DNA of 64,000 bases from JADGHX01 sp963837755. GTDB lineage: Bacteria > Pseudomonadota > Gammaproteobacteria > Steroidobacterales > Steroidobacteraceae. Both the position numbers and the translations under genes were made by a program. The stretch spans positions 1,550,001 through 1,614,000 of the forward strand of contig CAWIOP010000001.1 in assembly GCA_963837755.1 (NCBI GenBank). The letters run 5' to 3'. The notes beneath the pieces were generated by a model. It searched no databases and was not told where the DNA came from. It was given only the letters and a program-made list of their open reading frames with translations. Positions 1 through 8,725 of this stretch are shown here, piece by piece; the first letter of the stretch is position 1; each line of letters starts with the position of its first letter.

Positions 1-1
1 G

Positions 2-901
2 GGCGATGCGAATACCAATGCCCATCTCACGCGCTACGACACCGTGCACGGCAAGTTCCCGGGCGAAGTGAGCGTGGACGGCGACTCCATGGTCGTGAAC
101 GGCCACCGCATCAAGGTGCTGGCCGAGCGCGACCCGACGAAGCTGCCGTGGGGCGAGCTCGGCGTGGAGTTCGTGCTCGAGTGCACGGGCCTCTTCACCA
201 GCAAGGCGAAGGCCGGCGCGCACCTCAAGGGTGGCGCAAGGAAAGTGATCATTTCCGCTCCGGGCGGGGCTGATGTGGACGCCACCATTGTCTACGGCGT
301 GAACCACAACGTCCTGAACAAGGACTTCACGGTCATCTCGAACGCGTCGTGCACCACCAACTGCCTTGCGCCGGTGGCGAAGGTGCTGAACGACGAGATC
401 GGCATCCAGTCGGGTGTCATGACCACCATCCACGCCTACACCAACGACCAGGTGCTCACGGACGTGTACCACTCCGACCTGCGTCGCGCCCGCTCGGCCA
501 CCATGTCGCAGATCCCCACGAAGACCGGTGCCGCCGCGGCCGTGGGCCTCGTGCTGCCGGAGCTGAAGGGACGCCTCGACGGCTTTTCCGTGCGCGTGCC
601 CACCATCAACGTCTCGCTCGTCGACCTGAGCTTCATCGCGAAGCGTGCGACGACCATCGACGAGATCAACAAGGTGATGAAGGAAGCCTCGACGGGCGTG
701 ATGAAGAACATTCTCGCGTACAGCGACGGCCCGCTGGTCTCGGTGGATTTCAACCATGACCCGCACTCGGCCTCGTACGATGCCACGCTCACGAAGGTGA
801 TCGACGGCACGCTCGTGAAGGTGTGCGCCTGGTACGACAACGAATGGGGCTTCTCGAACCGCATGCTCGACACGACGGTGGCCTGGTCGAAGGCGTCATG
901 A
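2..901 (+). CDS. gap: Glyceraldehyde-3-phosphate dehydrogenase, type I (5' truncated by window edge)
   Basis: This enzyme oxidises glyceraldehyde-3-phosphate to 1,3-bisphosphoglycerate with NAD+ in cytosolic glycolysis. The reading frame is open from base 2, so about 299 residues are present. Roughly the first 35-40 residues, including the N-terminal dinucleotide-binding glycines, lie outside the window. The catalytic cysteine motif SNASCTTNCLAP is encoded near 340-370, and the C-terminal WYDNEWGFSNRM block is intact. The stop TGA overlaps the pgk start (ATGA at 898-901), which suggests translational coupling. A GTG at 44 is an internal codon, not the start. Identification is secure; the type I assignment rests on the core motifs. 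Confidence 0.97.
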   Translation, partial: GDANTNAHLTRYDTVHGKFPGEVSVDGDSMVVNGHRIKVLAERDPTKLPWGELGVEFVLECTGLFTSKAKAGAHLKGGARKVIISAPGGADVDATIVYGVNHNVLNKDFTVISNASCTTNCLAPVAKVLNDEIGIQSGVMTTIHAYTNDQVLTDVYHSDLRRARSATMSQIPTKTGAAAAVGLVLPELKGRLDGFSVRVPTINVSLVDLSFIAKRATTIDEINKVMKEASTGVMKNILAYSDGPLVSVDFNHDPHSASYDATLTKVIDGTLVKVCAWYDNEWGFSNRMLDTTVAWSKAS

Positions 902-2079
902 AAGTCCTGCGCATGATGGATACGGACCTGCGCGGCAAGCGGGTCCTGATCAGGGAAGACTTGAACGTTCCCGTGCAGAACGGGGTGGTCACGAGCGACG
1001 CGCGCATCCGCGCGTCGCTGCCCACCATCCGCTACGCGCTGGACCAGCACGCCAGGGTGTTCATCCTGTCGCACCTGGGGCGGCCGGAAGAGGGCGTGTA
1101 CGACGAGCAGTTTTCCCTGGCGCCGGTCGCCGCCCGCCTGTCGGAGCTGCTCGGCAAGCCCGTCGCCCTGCGCAAGGACTGGCTCGACGGCGTCGACTGC
1201 CCGCCGGGCTCGGCCGTGCTCTGCGAGAACGTGCGCTTCAACAAGGGTGAGAAGAAAGACGACGAAGCGCTCGCGAAGAAGATGGCCGCGCTCTGCGACG
1301 TGTACGTGATGGATGCCTTCGGCACCGCGCACCGCGCGGAAGCCAGCACCCATGGCGTGGCGCGTTTCGCGAAAGTCGCTGCCGCCGGCCCGCTGCTCGT
1401 GGGCGAGCTCGAAGCGCTGGAGCGCGCGCTGCACGCGCCGGCGCGGCCGCTGGTGGCCATCGTGGGCGGTTCCAAGGTTTCGACCAAGCTCACCGTGCTG
1501 GAGTCGCTGCTCGCGAAGGTGGACAAGCTCATCGTCGGTGGCGGCATCGCCAACACGTTCCTCGCCGCCACCGGCGTGAACGTGGGCAAGTCGCTGCACG
1601 AGGCCGAGATGCTCGATGTCGCCCGCAAGCTGCTCGCGCAGGCGAAGGCCAAGGACACCGAGATTCCGCTGCCCACCGATGTGGTCGTGGCGCGTGAGTT
1701 CGCGGCCACCGCGCACGCGGACGTGCGCCCGGTGGGCCTGGTGAAACCGGACGAGATGATTCTCGACGTGGGCCCCGACACCGCCGAAGCCTTCAGCGCC
1801 GTCATCCAGGACGCGGGCACCGTGGTGTGGAACGGCCCCGTCGGCGTGTTCGAGTTCGACCAGTTCGGCGAAGGCACGCGTGCCATCGCCGGGGCCATCG
1901 CGCGCAGCAAGGCCTTCTCGCTGGCCGGCGGTGGCGACACGCTGGCTGCCATCGAGAAATACGGTGTCGAAGACGGCATCTCGTACATTTCCACCGGCGG
2001 TGGCGCGTTCCTTGAATTCGTCGAGGGCAAGACGCTGCCTGCCGTGGCCATACTGGAAGAACGCGCTGCCTCGGCCTGA
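898..2079 (+). CDS. pgk: Phosphoglycerate kinase
   Basis: This kinase transfers the acyl phosphate of 1,3-bisphosphoglycerate to ADP, giving 3-phosphoglycerate and ATP in the cytosol. The ATG at 898 gives 393 residues, the normal family length, and overlaps the gap stop by four bases. A second in-frame ATG at 913 would lose only five residues. The frame stays open upstream to 823, but that part is gap coding sequence. Recognisable blocks are the N-terminal KRVLIREDLNVP, the VMDAFGTAHR segment, and a C-terminal GGGDTLAA nucleotide-binding loop. It is the second gene of the gap-pgk-pyk run. Confidence 0.97.
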   Translation: MKVLRMMDTDLRGKRVLIREDLNVPVQNGVVTSDARIRASLPTIRYALDQHARVFILSHLGRPEEGVYDEQFSLAPVAARLSELLGKPVALRKDWLDGVDCPPGSAVLCENVRFNKGEKKDDEALAKKMAALCDVYVMDAFGTAHRAEASTHGVARFAKVAAAGPLLVGELEALERALHAPARPLVAIVGGSKVSTKLTVLESLLAKVDKLIVGGGIANTFLAATGVNVGKSLHEAEMLDVARKLLAQAKAKDTEIPLPTDVVVAREFAATAHADVRPVGLVKPDEMILDVGPDTAEAFSAVIQDAGTVVWNGPVGVFEFDQFGEGTRAIAGAIARSKAFSLAGGGDTLAAIEKYGVEDGISYISTGGGAFLEFVEGKTLPAVAILEERAASA

Positions 2080-2127
2080 GCGCCCTCGAGTGGCCCTCCC
2101 GATCACCGCAGCCTCATTGGGGTACAG

Positions 2128-3564
2128 ATGCTGAGACGAACGAAAATCGTGGCGACCATCGGGCCGGCCACGGATGACCCCGCCGTGCTGACGGAGATGG
2201 TTCACGAAGGCCTCGACGTGGCGCGCCTCAACGCCTCGCACGGAACGCGCGACGACCACACCCGGCGCCTCACATTGCTGCGCGAGATCGAGCGCAAGGT
2301 CGACAAGAGCATCGGCACGCTCATGGATCTGGGCGGCCCCAAGATCCGCATCGAATCCTTCCAGGGCGGCAAGGTGACGCTGGAAGAGGGCAGGATGTTC
2401 GCCCTCGACACCACGCTCGACCCCAAGGGCGGGAACATCGATGTGGTGGGCGTCGCCTACAAGAACCTGCCGCGTGACGTGGCGCCCGGCGACACACTGT
2501 TGCTGAACGACGGGCAGATCGTGCTCAACGTCGAGAGCGTCAACGCCACGCGCATCGTCACGCGCGTGAAGGTGGGCGGCGAGTTGTCGGACCGCAAGGG
2601 TCTCAACCGGCAGGGCGGCGGCATCTCCGCGCCCGCGCTCTCGGACAAGGACCGCGACGACATCAGGTTCGCCGCGGAGAGCGGCATCGACTACATCGCG
2701 GTGTCATTCGCCCGCACCGCCAACGACATCGAGCAGGCGCGCGCGCTGACGCGCAAGTGGGGCAGCAGGGCCCGCATCCTCGCCAAGATCGAGCGGCAGG
2801 AAGCCGTCACCAATCTTGGCGAGATCGCCGATGCCGCGGACGCCATCATGGTGGCGCGCGGCGACCTCGGCGTGGAGATGGGTTACGCGGAGCTCACGGG
2901 CCTGCAGAAGACCATCATCCAGGAGTCGCGCGCGCGCAATCGCGTGGTCATCACGGCGACGCAGATGATGGAGTCGATGATCCACAGCCCCATGCCGACA
3001 CGCGCGGAAGTGAGCGACGTGTCGAACGCCGTCATGGACGGCACGGATGCGGTGATGCTTTCCGCGGAGTCGGCCACCGGCCGCTATCCCGTGAAGGCCG
3101 TGCAGGCCATGGCGCAGGTCATCGAGGGGGCGGAGAAATACGTGTTCCGGCACGATCGCGTCCGCCATCGCGTTGAAGGCCAGTTCAAGAGCCAGGAAGA
3201 AGCCATCGCGATGGCCGTGATGTACACGGCCAATCACCTGAAGGTGCGCGCCATCGTGGCGTTGACCGAGTCGGGGGCCACGCCGCTGTGGATGTCGCGC
3301 ATCCGGTCAGACATCCCTATCTACGCGTTCACGCGCCATGAATTCACTCGCCGTCGCGTTACGCTCTATCGCGGCGTTTATCCGGTGGTCTACGACGTGC
3401 CGGAAGCCAGGACGACGGAAGAGCTGTACCACTCGATCTTCGCGCGCCTGCTCGAGCTGTCGCTCGTGGAGCGCGGGGACCTGGTCATCCTCACCAAGGG
3501 CGAGCTCTCGGGCATCGAGGGCGGCACCAACTCCCTGCAGATCCTGAAAGTCGCGCTCGACTGA
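2128..3564 (+). CDS. pyk: Pyruvate kinase
   Basis: This enzyme converts phosphoenolpyruvate and ADP to pyruvate and ATP, the last step of glycolysis. The 478-residue product has the N-terminal KIVATIGPA and the DLGGPKIRI substrate segment. The central block AKIERQEAV holds the catalytic lysine, and MVARGDLGVEM is the metal-binding region. The C-terminal allosteric-type domain is full length. It lies 48 bp after pgk on the same strand, so the three glycolytic genes are probably one operon. The next gene starts 14 bp downstream. Confidence 0.97.
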   Translation: MLRRTKIVATIGPATDDPAVLTEMVHEGLDVARLNASHGTRDDHTRRLTLLREIERKVDKSIGTLMDLGGPKIRIESFQGGKVTLEEGRMFALDTTLDPKGGNIDVVGVAYKNLPRDVAPGDTLLLNDGQIVLNVESVNATRIVTRVKVGGELSDRKGLNRQGGGISAPALSDKDRDDIRFAAESGIDYIAVSFARTANDIEQARALTRKWGSRARILAKIERQEAVTNLGEIADAADAIMVARGDLGVEMGYAELTGLQKTIIQESRARNRVVITATQMMESMIHSPMPTRAEVSDVSNAVMDGTDAVMLSAESATGRYPVKAVQAMAQVIEGAEKYVFRHDRVRHRVEGQFKSQEEAIAMAVMYTANHLKVRAIVALTESGATPLWMSRIRSDIPIYAFTRHEFTRRRVTLYRGVYPVVYDVPEARTTEELYHSIFARLLELSLVERGDLVILTKGELSGIEGGTNSLQILKVALD

Positions 3565-3578
3565 CGCGCGGCGAGGCC

Positions 3579-6074
3579 ATGGCAGGTACCCCGTCCGAAT
3601 CCCGGCCGCGCCGGAAGGCCTTCACCATCGCGAAGATCGCGGGGGTGCTGGTGCTGGTGTTCGTCGCGGTGCCGGTGGCGTTCCTCTACGCGCTGCTGGC
3701 GGGCTCGAAGCCGAAACTCGAAGGCTCGCTGCAGGCGTCGGGGCTCGGGGGCTCGGTGACGATCTCGCGCGATTCGCTTGGCATTCCCACCATCGAAGGC
3801 GCTACCCGTGCCGACCTCGCGTACGGCATCGGCTTCGCGCACGGGCAGGATCGTTTCTTCCAGATGGATCTTTCGCGCCGGCTCGCCGCGGGTGAATTGT
3901 CCGAGATCTTCGGCAGCGCCGCGCTGGAGCAGGATCGCAAAGCCCGGTTGTTTCGATTCAGGAGTGTTGCGCGGGCGGTGCTGTCGCAGGCGTCCGCGGA
4001 GCAAAGGGCACTCATCGACGCTTACGCCCGTGGCGTGAATGCAGGGCTTGACAGCCTTCGCAGCCGGCCGTGGGAGTACATCGCCCTTCAGGTAACGCCC
4101 GTCGAGTGGCGCGATGAGGATGTGGCGCTCGTCTCCTACGCCATGTGGTGGGATCTGCAGTACACCAGCCTGAGGCGCGAGCAGGCGCGGCGTGCCCTCA
4201 ACCAGCACCTGGGCGGTCCGGATTGCGCGAACGGGTGGAAGTGCGCGCTGGAGTTTTTCTATCCGCGCGGCACGAGCTGGGATAGCCCGAATTCAGCTTC
4301 CGGATCCGTGGTGCCGAACGTAGTGCGCATCCCCACGCCGGAAGAGCTCAGTCTGCGAGCCCCGCGCGCCAGCGCAACCGGCGCACGCAATGCGCCGGCG
4401 GTGTTGGACCATCCGCTTTTCGTCGGCAGCAATGGATGGGCCGTCGGCGGCTCGCACACGCAGAGCGGCGGTGCGCTCGTCGCAAGCGACATGCACCTCG
4501 GATTGCGCGTGCCGGCGGTCTGGTATCGCGCGCGACTTCTGCTGAAGCCGCCCGGCGCATCCGCGCCAACGCTCGACCTGAACGGGCTTACGCTTCCCGG
4601 AGCGCACGTTCTGGTCGCGGGCTCCAATGGACACATCGCCTGGGGCTTCACGAACTCATACGGTGGCTGGGTCGATGTCACGTTCGCACCATGCGTCGCG
4701 GTTGACGACCAGAGCCTGCGCACGGCCGGCGAAACCGTTCCGCTGACCACCGTGCAGGAACGAATTCGCGTGAAAGGCGCGAAATTGGAGTCGCTGCTCG
4801 CCGTGAGAACCGGCGCGGGCGGCGTGCTCTTCGATGCGGACCCCGAGGCAGGCCGCTGCTGGTTTGCCCGCTGGATTGCCACAGTGCCGGCCGCAACGAA
4901 CTTCGAGATCATGAAACTCGAAACGGCCACCACCGCCGCGCAGGCCGTCGACCTCGCGCCCACCATCGGCATTCCGCACCAGAACCTCATGGTGGGCGAT
5001 CGTGAAGGCCACATCGCGTGGACCGTGGCAGGTCGCATTCCCGACTCCACCGATGCCCGGCTGCGCCTCACCGGCGAGGCACCGTGGACAACCGCGGCGA
5101 ATCATCCGCGCCTGATCGATCCGCCGGATGGCCGCGTCTGGACGGCGAACGCCCGCCCGATCGATGACGTCGCTGCGGAAGCGCTGATCGGCGGCGACGA
5201 GGCGGCGCTCGGCGCGGAGTACGACCTCGGCGCGCGCGCCAGGCAGATTCACGACGACCTCGCCGCGATCGCGTCGCCCGCGAAACCCGCGGACATGCTC
5301 GGCGTGCAGCTCGACGACCGCGCGCTGTTTCTCACACGCTGGCACGACCTGCTGATGCAGCTGCTCGACGACGAAGCGCTGCGCGATCACCCGCAGCGCG
5401 CGCAGCTGAAGCGCCTCATCGCAAGCTGGAATGCGCGCGCTACGCCAGATTCGGTGGGCTATCGCCTGGTGCACGCCTATCGCGGCCAGGCTCAGTCCGC
5501 CGTGTGGCGCATGCTGCTCGATGGCCTCGAAGTGGAGGTGGCCGGCGTGCCGCCCCCCGCGCAATTCGAAGGCGCGTTGTGGGAGCTCGTTACCCAACAG
5601 CCGCCGCACCTCCTGGCCGCGAGCTTCGCAAGCTGGCGCGCATTCCTGCTGGAGCAGGTGGACGCCACCGTTCTCTCGCTCACCGATGCAGCGCCCGGCC
5701 GCAGCCCGCCGTGCCCGCAACTCGACCGCTGCACATGGGGCGCAAGCAACCGCGTGCTCCTGCGCCACCCGATGTCCGGCGGGCTGCCGCTGCTGGCCGG
5801 CCTGCTGAACATGCCCGCCGTGGACGCGCCCGGCGACCACGACATGCCGCGCGTGCAGGACGGCACTTTCGGCGCCTCGGAGCGCTTCGCCGTCACCCCT
5901 GGCCGCGAAGCCGAAGGATACCTTCACATCGCCGGCGGCCAGAGCGGCCACCCGCTCTCGCCGTACTACCGGGCGGGCTTTCAGGAATGGGCCGAAGGCA
6001 AGCCCCTCCCATTCCTGCCCGGCACCGCCGAGCACGTGCTGACCCTCGAGCCCGCCCCGCCCAGGGCACCCTGA
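3579..6074 (+). CDS. Penicillin acylase family protein (Ntn hydrolase), membrane anchored
   Basis: This is an S45-family N-terminal-nucleophile amidase of 831 residues. Such precursors cut themselves into alpha and beta chains, and the beta chain begins with the nucleophilic serine. Here that serine is about residue 284, in VGSNGWAVGG. A basic N-terminus is followed by one hydrophobic segment at about residues 14-40, so the protein is probably exported and either tethered to the inner membrane or released to the periplasm. The substrate cannot be read from sequence. Relatives act on beta-lactams, N-acyl-homoserine lactones or other acyl amides. It begins only 14 bp after pyk and may be cotranscribed with the glycolytic genes, an odd pairing with no evident functional link. 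Confidence 0.9.
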   Translation: MAGTPSESRPRRKAFTIAKIAGVLVLVFVAVPVAFLYALLAGSKPKLEGSLQASGLGGSVTISRDSLGIPTIEGATRADLAYGIGFAHGQDRFFQMDLSRRLAAGELSEIFGSAALEQDRKARLFRFRSVARAVLSQASAEQRALIDAYARGVNAGLDSLRSRPWEYIALQVTPVEWRDEDVALVSYAMWWDLQYTSLRREQARRALNQHLGGPDCANGWKCALEFFYPRGTSWDSPNSASGSVVPNVVRIPTPEELSLRAPRASATGARNAPAVLDHPLFVGSNGWAVGGSHTQSGGALVASDMHLGLRVPAVWYRARLLLKPPGASAPTLDLNGLTLPGAHVLVAGSNGHIAWGFTNSYGGWVDVTFAPCVAVDDQSLRTAGETVPLTTVQERIRVKGAKLESLLAVRTGAGGVLFDADPEAGRCWFARWIATVPAATNFEIMKLETATTAAQAVDLAPTIGIPHQNLMVGDREGHIAWTVAGRIPDSTDARLRLTGEAPWTTAANHPRLIDPPDGRVWTANARPIDDVAAEALIGGDEAALGAEYDLGARARQIHDDLAAIASPAKPADMLGVQLDDRALFLTRWHDLLMQLLDDEALRDHPQRAQLKRLIASWNARATPDSVGYRLVHAYRGQAQSAVWRMLLDGLEVEVAGVPPPAQFEGALWELVTQQPPHLLAASFASWRAFLLEQVDATVLSLTDAAPGRSPPCPQLDRCTWGASNRVLLRHPMSGGLPLLAGLLNMPAVDAPGDHDMPRVQDGTFGASERFAVTPGREAEGYLHIAGGQSGHPLSPYYRAGFQEWAEGKPLPFLPGTAEHVLTLEPAPPRAP

Positions 6075-6199
6075 GGCGCTTTCTCGCCCGGCCACGGGCG
6101 CGGCCGATGCGCTCGCCGCAGGCTGCCCTTCGGCCTTCCGGAAACGCCGTGCGGCGTGCGGGTTAAACTCATCTCAACCCCCGCACCCGACACCGCCCC

Positions 6200-7048
6200 A
6201 TGACCACCCGCTTCGCCGGCACCGACCGCTACATCGCCACCACCGACCTCATGATGGCCGTGAACGCCGCCGTCACGCTGGAGCGTCCGCTGCTCATCAA
6301 AGGCGAGCCGGGCACGGGCAAGACGCAGCTCGCCCAGGAAATCGCCGCCGCGCTGGGCCGCCCCCTGCACGAGTGGCACATCAAATCCACCAGCAAAGCC
6401 CAGCAGGGCCTCTACGAATACGACGCCGTCTCTCGCCTGCGCGACTCCCAGCTCGGCGACGCGCGCGTGCACGACATCGCGAACTACATCGTCAAAGGCA
6501 AACTCTGGGAAGCCTTCGAATCCGACGTGCAGCCCGTGCTGCTCATCGACGAAATCGACAAGGCCGACATCGAATTCCCCAACGACCTGCTGCGCGAGCT
6601 CGACCGCATGGAGTTCTACGTCTACGAAACCCGCGCGCTCGTGCAAGCCCGCCACCGCCCCATCATCGTCATCACCAGCAACAACGAAAAGGAGCTCCCC
6701 GACGCCTTCCTGCGCCGCTGCTTCTTCCACTACATCCGCTTCCCCGACGAAGAGACGATGACGCGCATCGTAGACGTGCACTACCCGCACCTGCGCAAAG
6801 ACCTGCTCGCCGAAGCCCTGACGTCGTTCTTCAAACTCCGTGAAACCCCAGGCCTGCGAAAAAAGCCGTCGACGTCCGAGCTGCTCGACTGGATCAAACT
6901 GCTGGTAGCCGAACAAATCCCCGCGGAAGCCCTGCGCGCGACTGACCCGAAGAAATCACTGCCACCTCTCTACGGCGCACTGCTGAAGAACGAACAGGAC
7001 GTCCACCTGTTCGAACAGCTCGTCTTCCTCCATCGCGGAAATCGCTAG
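6200..7048 (+). CDS. MoxR-family AAA+ ATPase
   Basis: This 282-residue protein is a MoxR-type ATPase. It has a Walker A GEPGTGKT at about residues 35-42, a Walker B LLIDEID at about 114-120, and a sensor region ITSNNEKELPDAFLRRC. MoxR proteins usually work as chaperone-like remodelling ATPases together with a partner that has a von Willebrand factor A domain, often inserting a metal or maturing a complex. The partner is the next gene, 187 bp downstream on the same strand. The specific client is unknown. The two genes are separated by a large palindromic element that would be part of any shared transcript. Confidence 0.93.
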   Translation: MTTRFAGTDRYIATTDLMMAVNAAVTLERPLLIKGEPGTGKTQLAQEIAAALGRPLHEWHIKSTSKAQQGLYEYDAVSRLRDSQLGDARVHDIANYIVKGKLWEAFESDVQPVLLIDEIDKADIEFPNDLLRELDRMEFYVYETRALVQARHRPIIVITSNNEKELPDAFLRRCFFHYIRFPDEETMTRIVDVHYPHLRKDLLAEALTSFFKLRETPGLRKKPSTSELLDWIKLLVAEQIPAEALRATDPKKSLPPLYGALLKNEQDVHLFEQLVFLHRGNR

Positions 7049-7072
7049 AACGATGGACGCGATACCCCAAAG

Positions 7073-7209
7073 GCGGAGGGTCGCTCGAAGAAGCATCCGT
7101 CGGGGATGTGAAAATGCAGGCGTGCGCAGCGGGATGCATTTTCCCAAGGCCCCGATGGACCGGTCTTACGGCCGGTCCCCGACGGATGCTTCTTCGAGTG
7201 AGCCTCCGC
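7073..7209. repeat. Palindromic element A (long-stem, two inner hairpins)
   Basis: Arms 7073-7106 and 7176-7209 are 34-bp inverted repeats with 32 matches. Inside lie two smaller hairpins. The first is GAAAATGCA against TGCATTTTC. The second is GACCGG-TCTTACGG-CCGGTC. The layout matches elements B, C and D elsewhere in the window, so this is one copy of a dispersed family. The outer arm reads CTCGAAGAAGCATCCGTC here and differs in the other copies. It lies between moxR and the VWA gene. It contains no coding sequence. Confidence 0.9.
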
Positions 7210-7234
7210 GCGCGATAGCCTCGAATCGTCCCCA

Positions 7235-8476
7235 ATGCTGACGAAGTTCTTCTTCGACCTGAGAGAAGCCGGTGTCCCTGTAGCGATCACCGAGTTCCTG
7301 ACCCTGCTCGAAGGCCTGAAGAAGAACGTCACATCCCACTCAGCAGAAGACTTCTACTACTTCGCCAGAGCCTGCCTGGTAAAAGACGAAGCCCACTACG
7401 ACCGCTTCGACCGCGTCTTCGCCCAAACCTTCGAAGGCGCCGAAGCCCTGTTCGAGCGCATCGCCGCCCACCTCCCCGCCGACTGGCTCAAAGCCCTGAC
7501 CGATCGCACCCTCACCGACGAAGAAAAGCGAAAGGTCCAATCCCTGGGCGGCTGGGAAAAACTGATGGAAACGCTGCGCGAACGCCTGGCAGCACAAAAG
7601 GAACGCCACGAAGGCGGCAACAAGTGGATCGGCACCGCCGGCACATCGCCCTTCGGCGCCGAAGGCTTTAACCCCGAAGGCATCCGCACAGGCCAGTCGC
7701 GCTCGAGAAACCGAAGCGCCGTGAAAGTGTGGGACGCCCGCGAGTACCGTAACTTCGACGACGCCGTCGAGCTGGGCACCCGCAACCTGAAGATGGCCCT
7801 GCGACACTTGCGCAAATTCGCAAGGGAAGGCGCCGCAGACCAGCTCGACCTGGATGGCACCATCTGCGCCACAGCCCGGAACGCAGGCCTGCTGGACCTG
7901 AAGCTGATCCCCGAGCGCAGAAACACCGTGAAGGTGCTGCTGTTCCTGGACGTAGGCGGCTCAATGGACGCTCACATCAGAACGTGCGACGAGCTGTTCT
8001 GCGCTGCCCGCAGCGAGTTCAAACATCTGGAGCACTTCTACTTCCACAACTTCCCCTACCAAGAGCTGTGGAAGGACAACCGCCGCCGATACTCCCAGAC
8101 GACCCTCACCCAGTCCGTGCTGCGGACTTATTCGCGCGACTACCGCGCTATCTTCGTAGGCGATGCCACGATGAGCCCCTACGAGATCACGCGCGAGGGC
8201 GGCAGCGTGGAACACTGGAACGACGAAAGCGGCGCAAGCTGGATGAAGCGGATCGTCGCCGCGTTCCCGAGGCTTGTCTGGCTGAACCCCGAGCCAAAGG
8301 AGCGGTGGGACTACATGCCGTCTGTGCGTCTCACACGCGAGATCATCGGCGAGCGGATGTTCCCGCTCACGCTGGCAGGTCTCGACGGCGCCATCCGGGA
8401 GTTGCGGCGGCCGCTCGTGCGTTCCGTGGCAAATCTCAATGCGTCGCCGGACGCGCCGCTGCCTGCAGCGCATTGA
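7235..8476 (+). CDS. VWA domain protein, CoxE-like
   Basis: This 413-residue protein resembles the CoxE/YehP-type VWA proteins that pair with MoxR ATPases. The C-terminal half carries a MIDAS-like DVGGSM at about residue 239, where a canonical metal-ion site would read DxSxS, so the first serine is replaced by glycine. The N-terminal half is charged and probably helical. It follows the MoxR gene and is likely its functional partner. No signal peptide or membrane segment is visible, so it should act in the cytoplasm. The client process is unknown. It ends head-on against a peroxiredoxin remnant on the other strand. Confidence 0.88.
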   Translation: MLTKFFFDLREAGVPVAITEFLTLLEGLKKNVTSHSAEDFYYFARACLVKDEAHYDRFDRVFAQTFEGAEALFERIAAHLPADWLKALTDRTLTDEEKRKVQSLGGWEKLMETLRERLAAQKERHEGGNKWIGTAGTSPFGAEGFNPEGIRTGQSRSRNRSAVKVWDAREYRNFDDAVELGTRNLKMALRHLRKFAREGAADQLDLDGTICATARNAGLLDLKLIPERRNTVKVLLFLDVGGSMDAHIRTCDELFCAARSEFKHLEHFYFHNFPYQELWKDNRRRYSQTTLTQSVLRTYSRDYRAIFVGDATMSPYEITREGGSVEHWNDESGASWMKRIVAAFPRLVWLNPEPKERWDYMPSVRLTREIIGERMFPLTLAGLDGAIRELRRPLVRSVANLNASPDAPLPAAH

Positions 8477-8690
8477 TGTCCGCGAGCACGTGTTTGGAAT
8501 GACTTCCGGGTTCCACTTCCCGATAATGTTTGGCGGTCCGCACCTGCGGATCTACGATGAAGGTCTCGCTTCTTGCCAGCTCCATCACACCCAGCATCCG
8601 GTGCGACACGCCGTAATCGCGCGCAACTTGCTTCCCGCTGTCCGCGAGAAGGGTGAACGGCAACCGATGCTCCGTTGCGCGAACCACCCA
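8436..8690 (-). pseudogene. Peroxiredoxin (AhpC/TSA, Bcp-like) C-terminal remnant
   Basis: The minus-strand frame encodes LPFTLLADSGKQVARDYGV, then ETFIVDPQVRTAKHYREVE and GSHSKHVLADINAL. This is the second half of a Bcp/PrxQ-type peroxiredoxin. The N-terminal thioredoxin fold with the peroxidatic cysteine is missing. Upstream the frame runs only to 8750, into the start of the patatin gene, with no further similarity. The remnant overlaps the last 41 bp of the VWA gene tail to tail. It is probably a dead gene truncated when the patatin gene was placed next to it. The exact 5' boundary of the homology is uncertain. Confidence 0.6.
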
Positions 8691-8725
8691 CTTGCCGCGG
8701 AAGTCGGCAGACCTGCGAACGCGCA

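Noticed and set aside
436..2259. A 607-codon minus-strand frame over gap, pgk and pyk
   Set aside because: It is a shadow of three certain plus-strand genes in high-GC DNA. It is His- and Arg-rich with no family resemblance.
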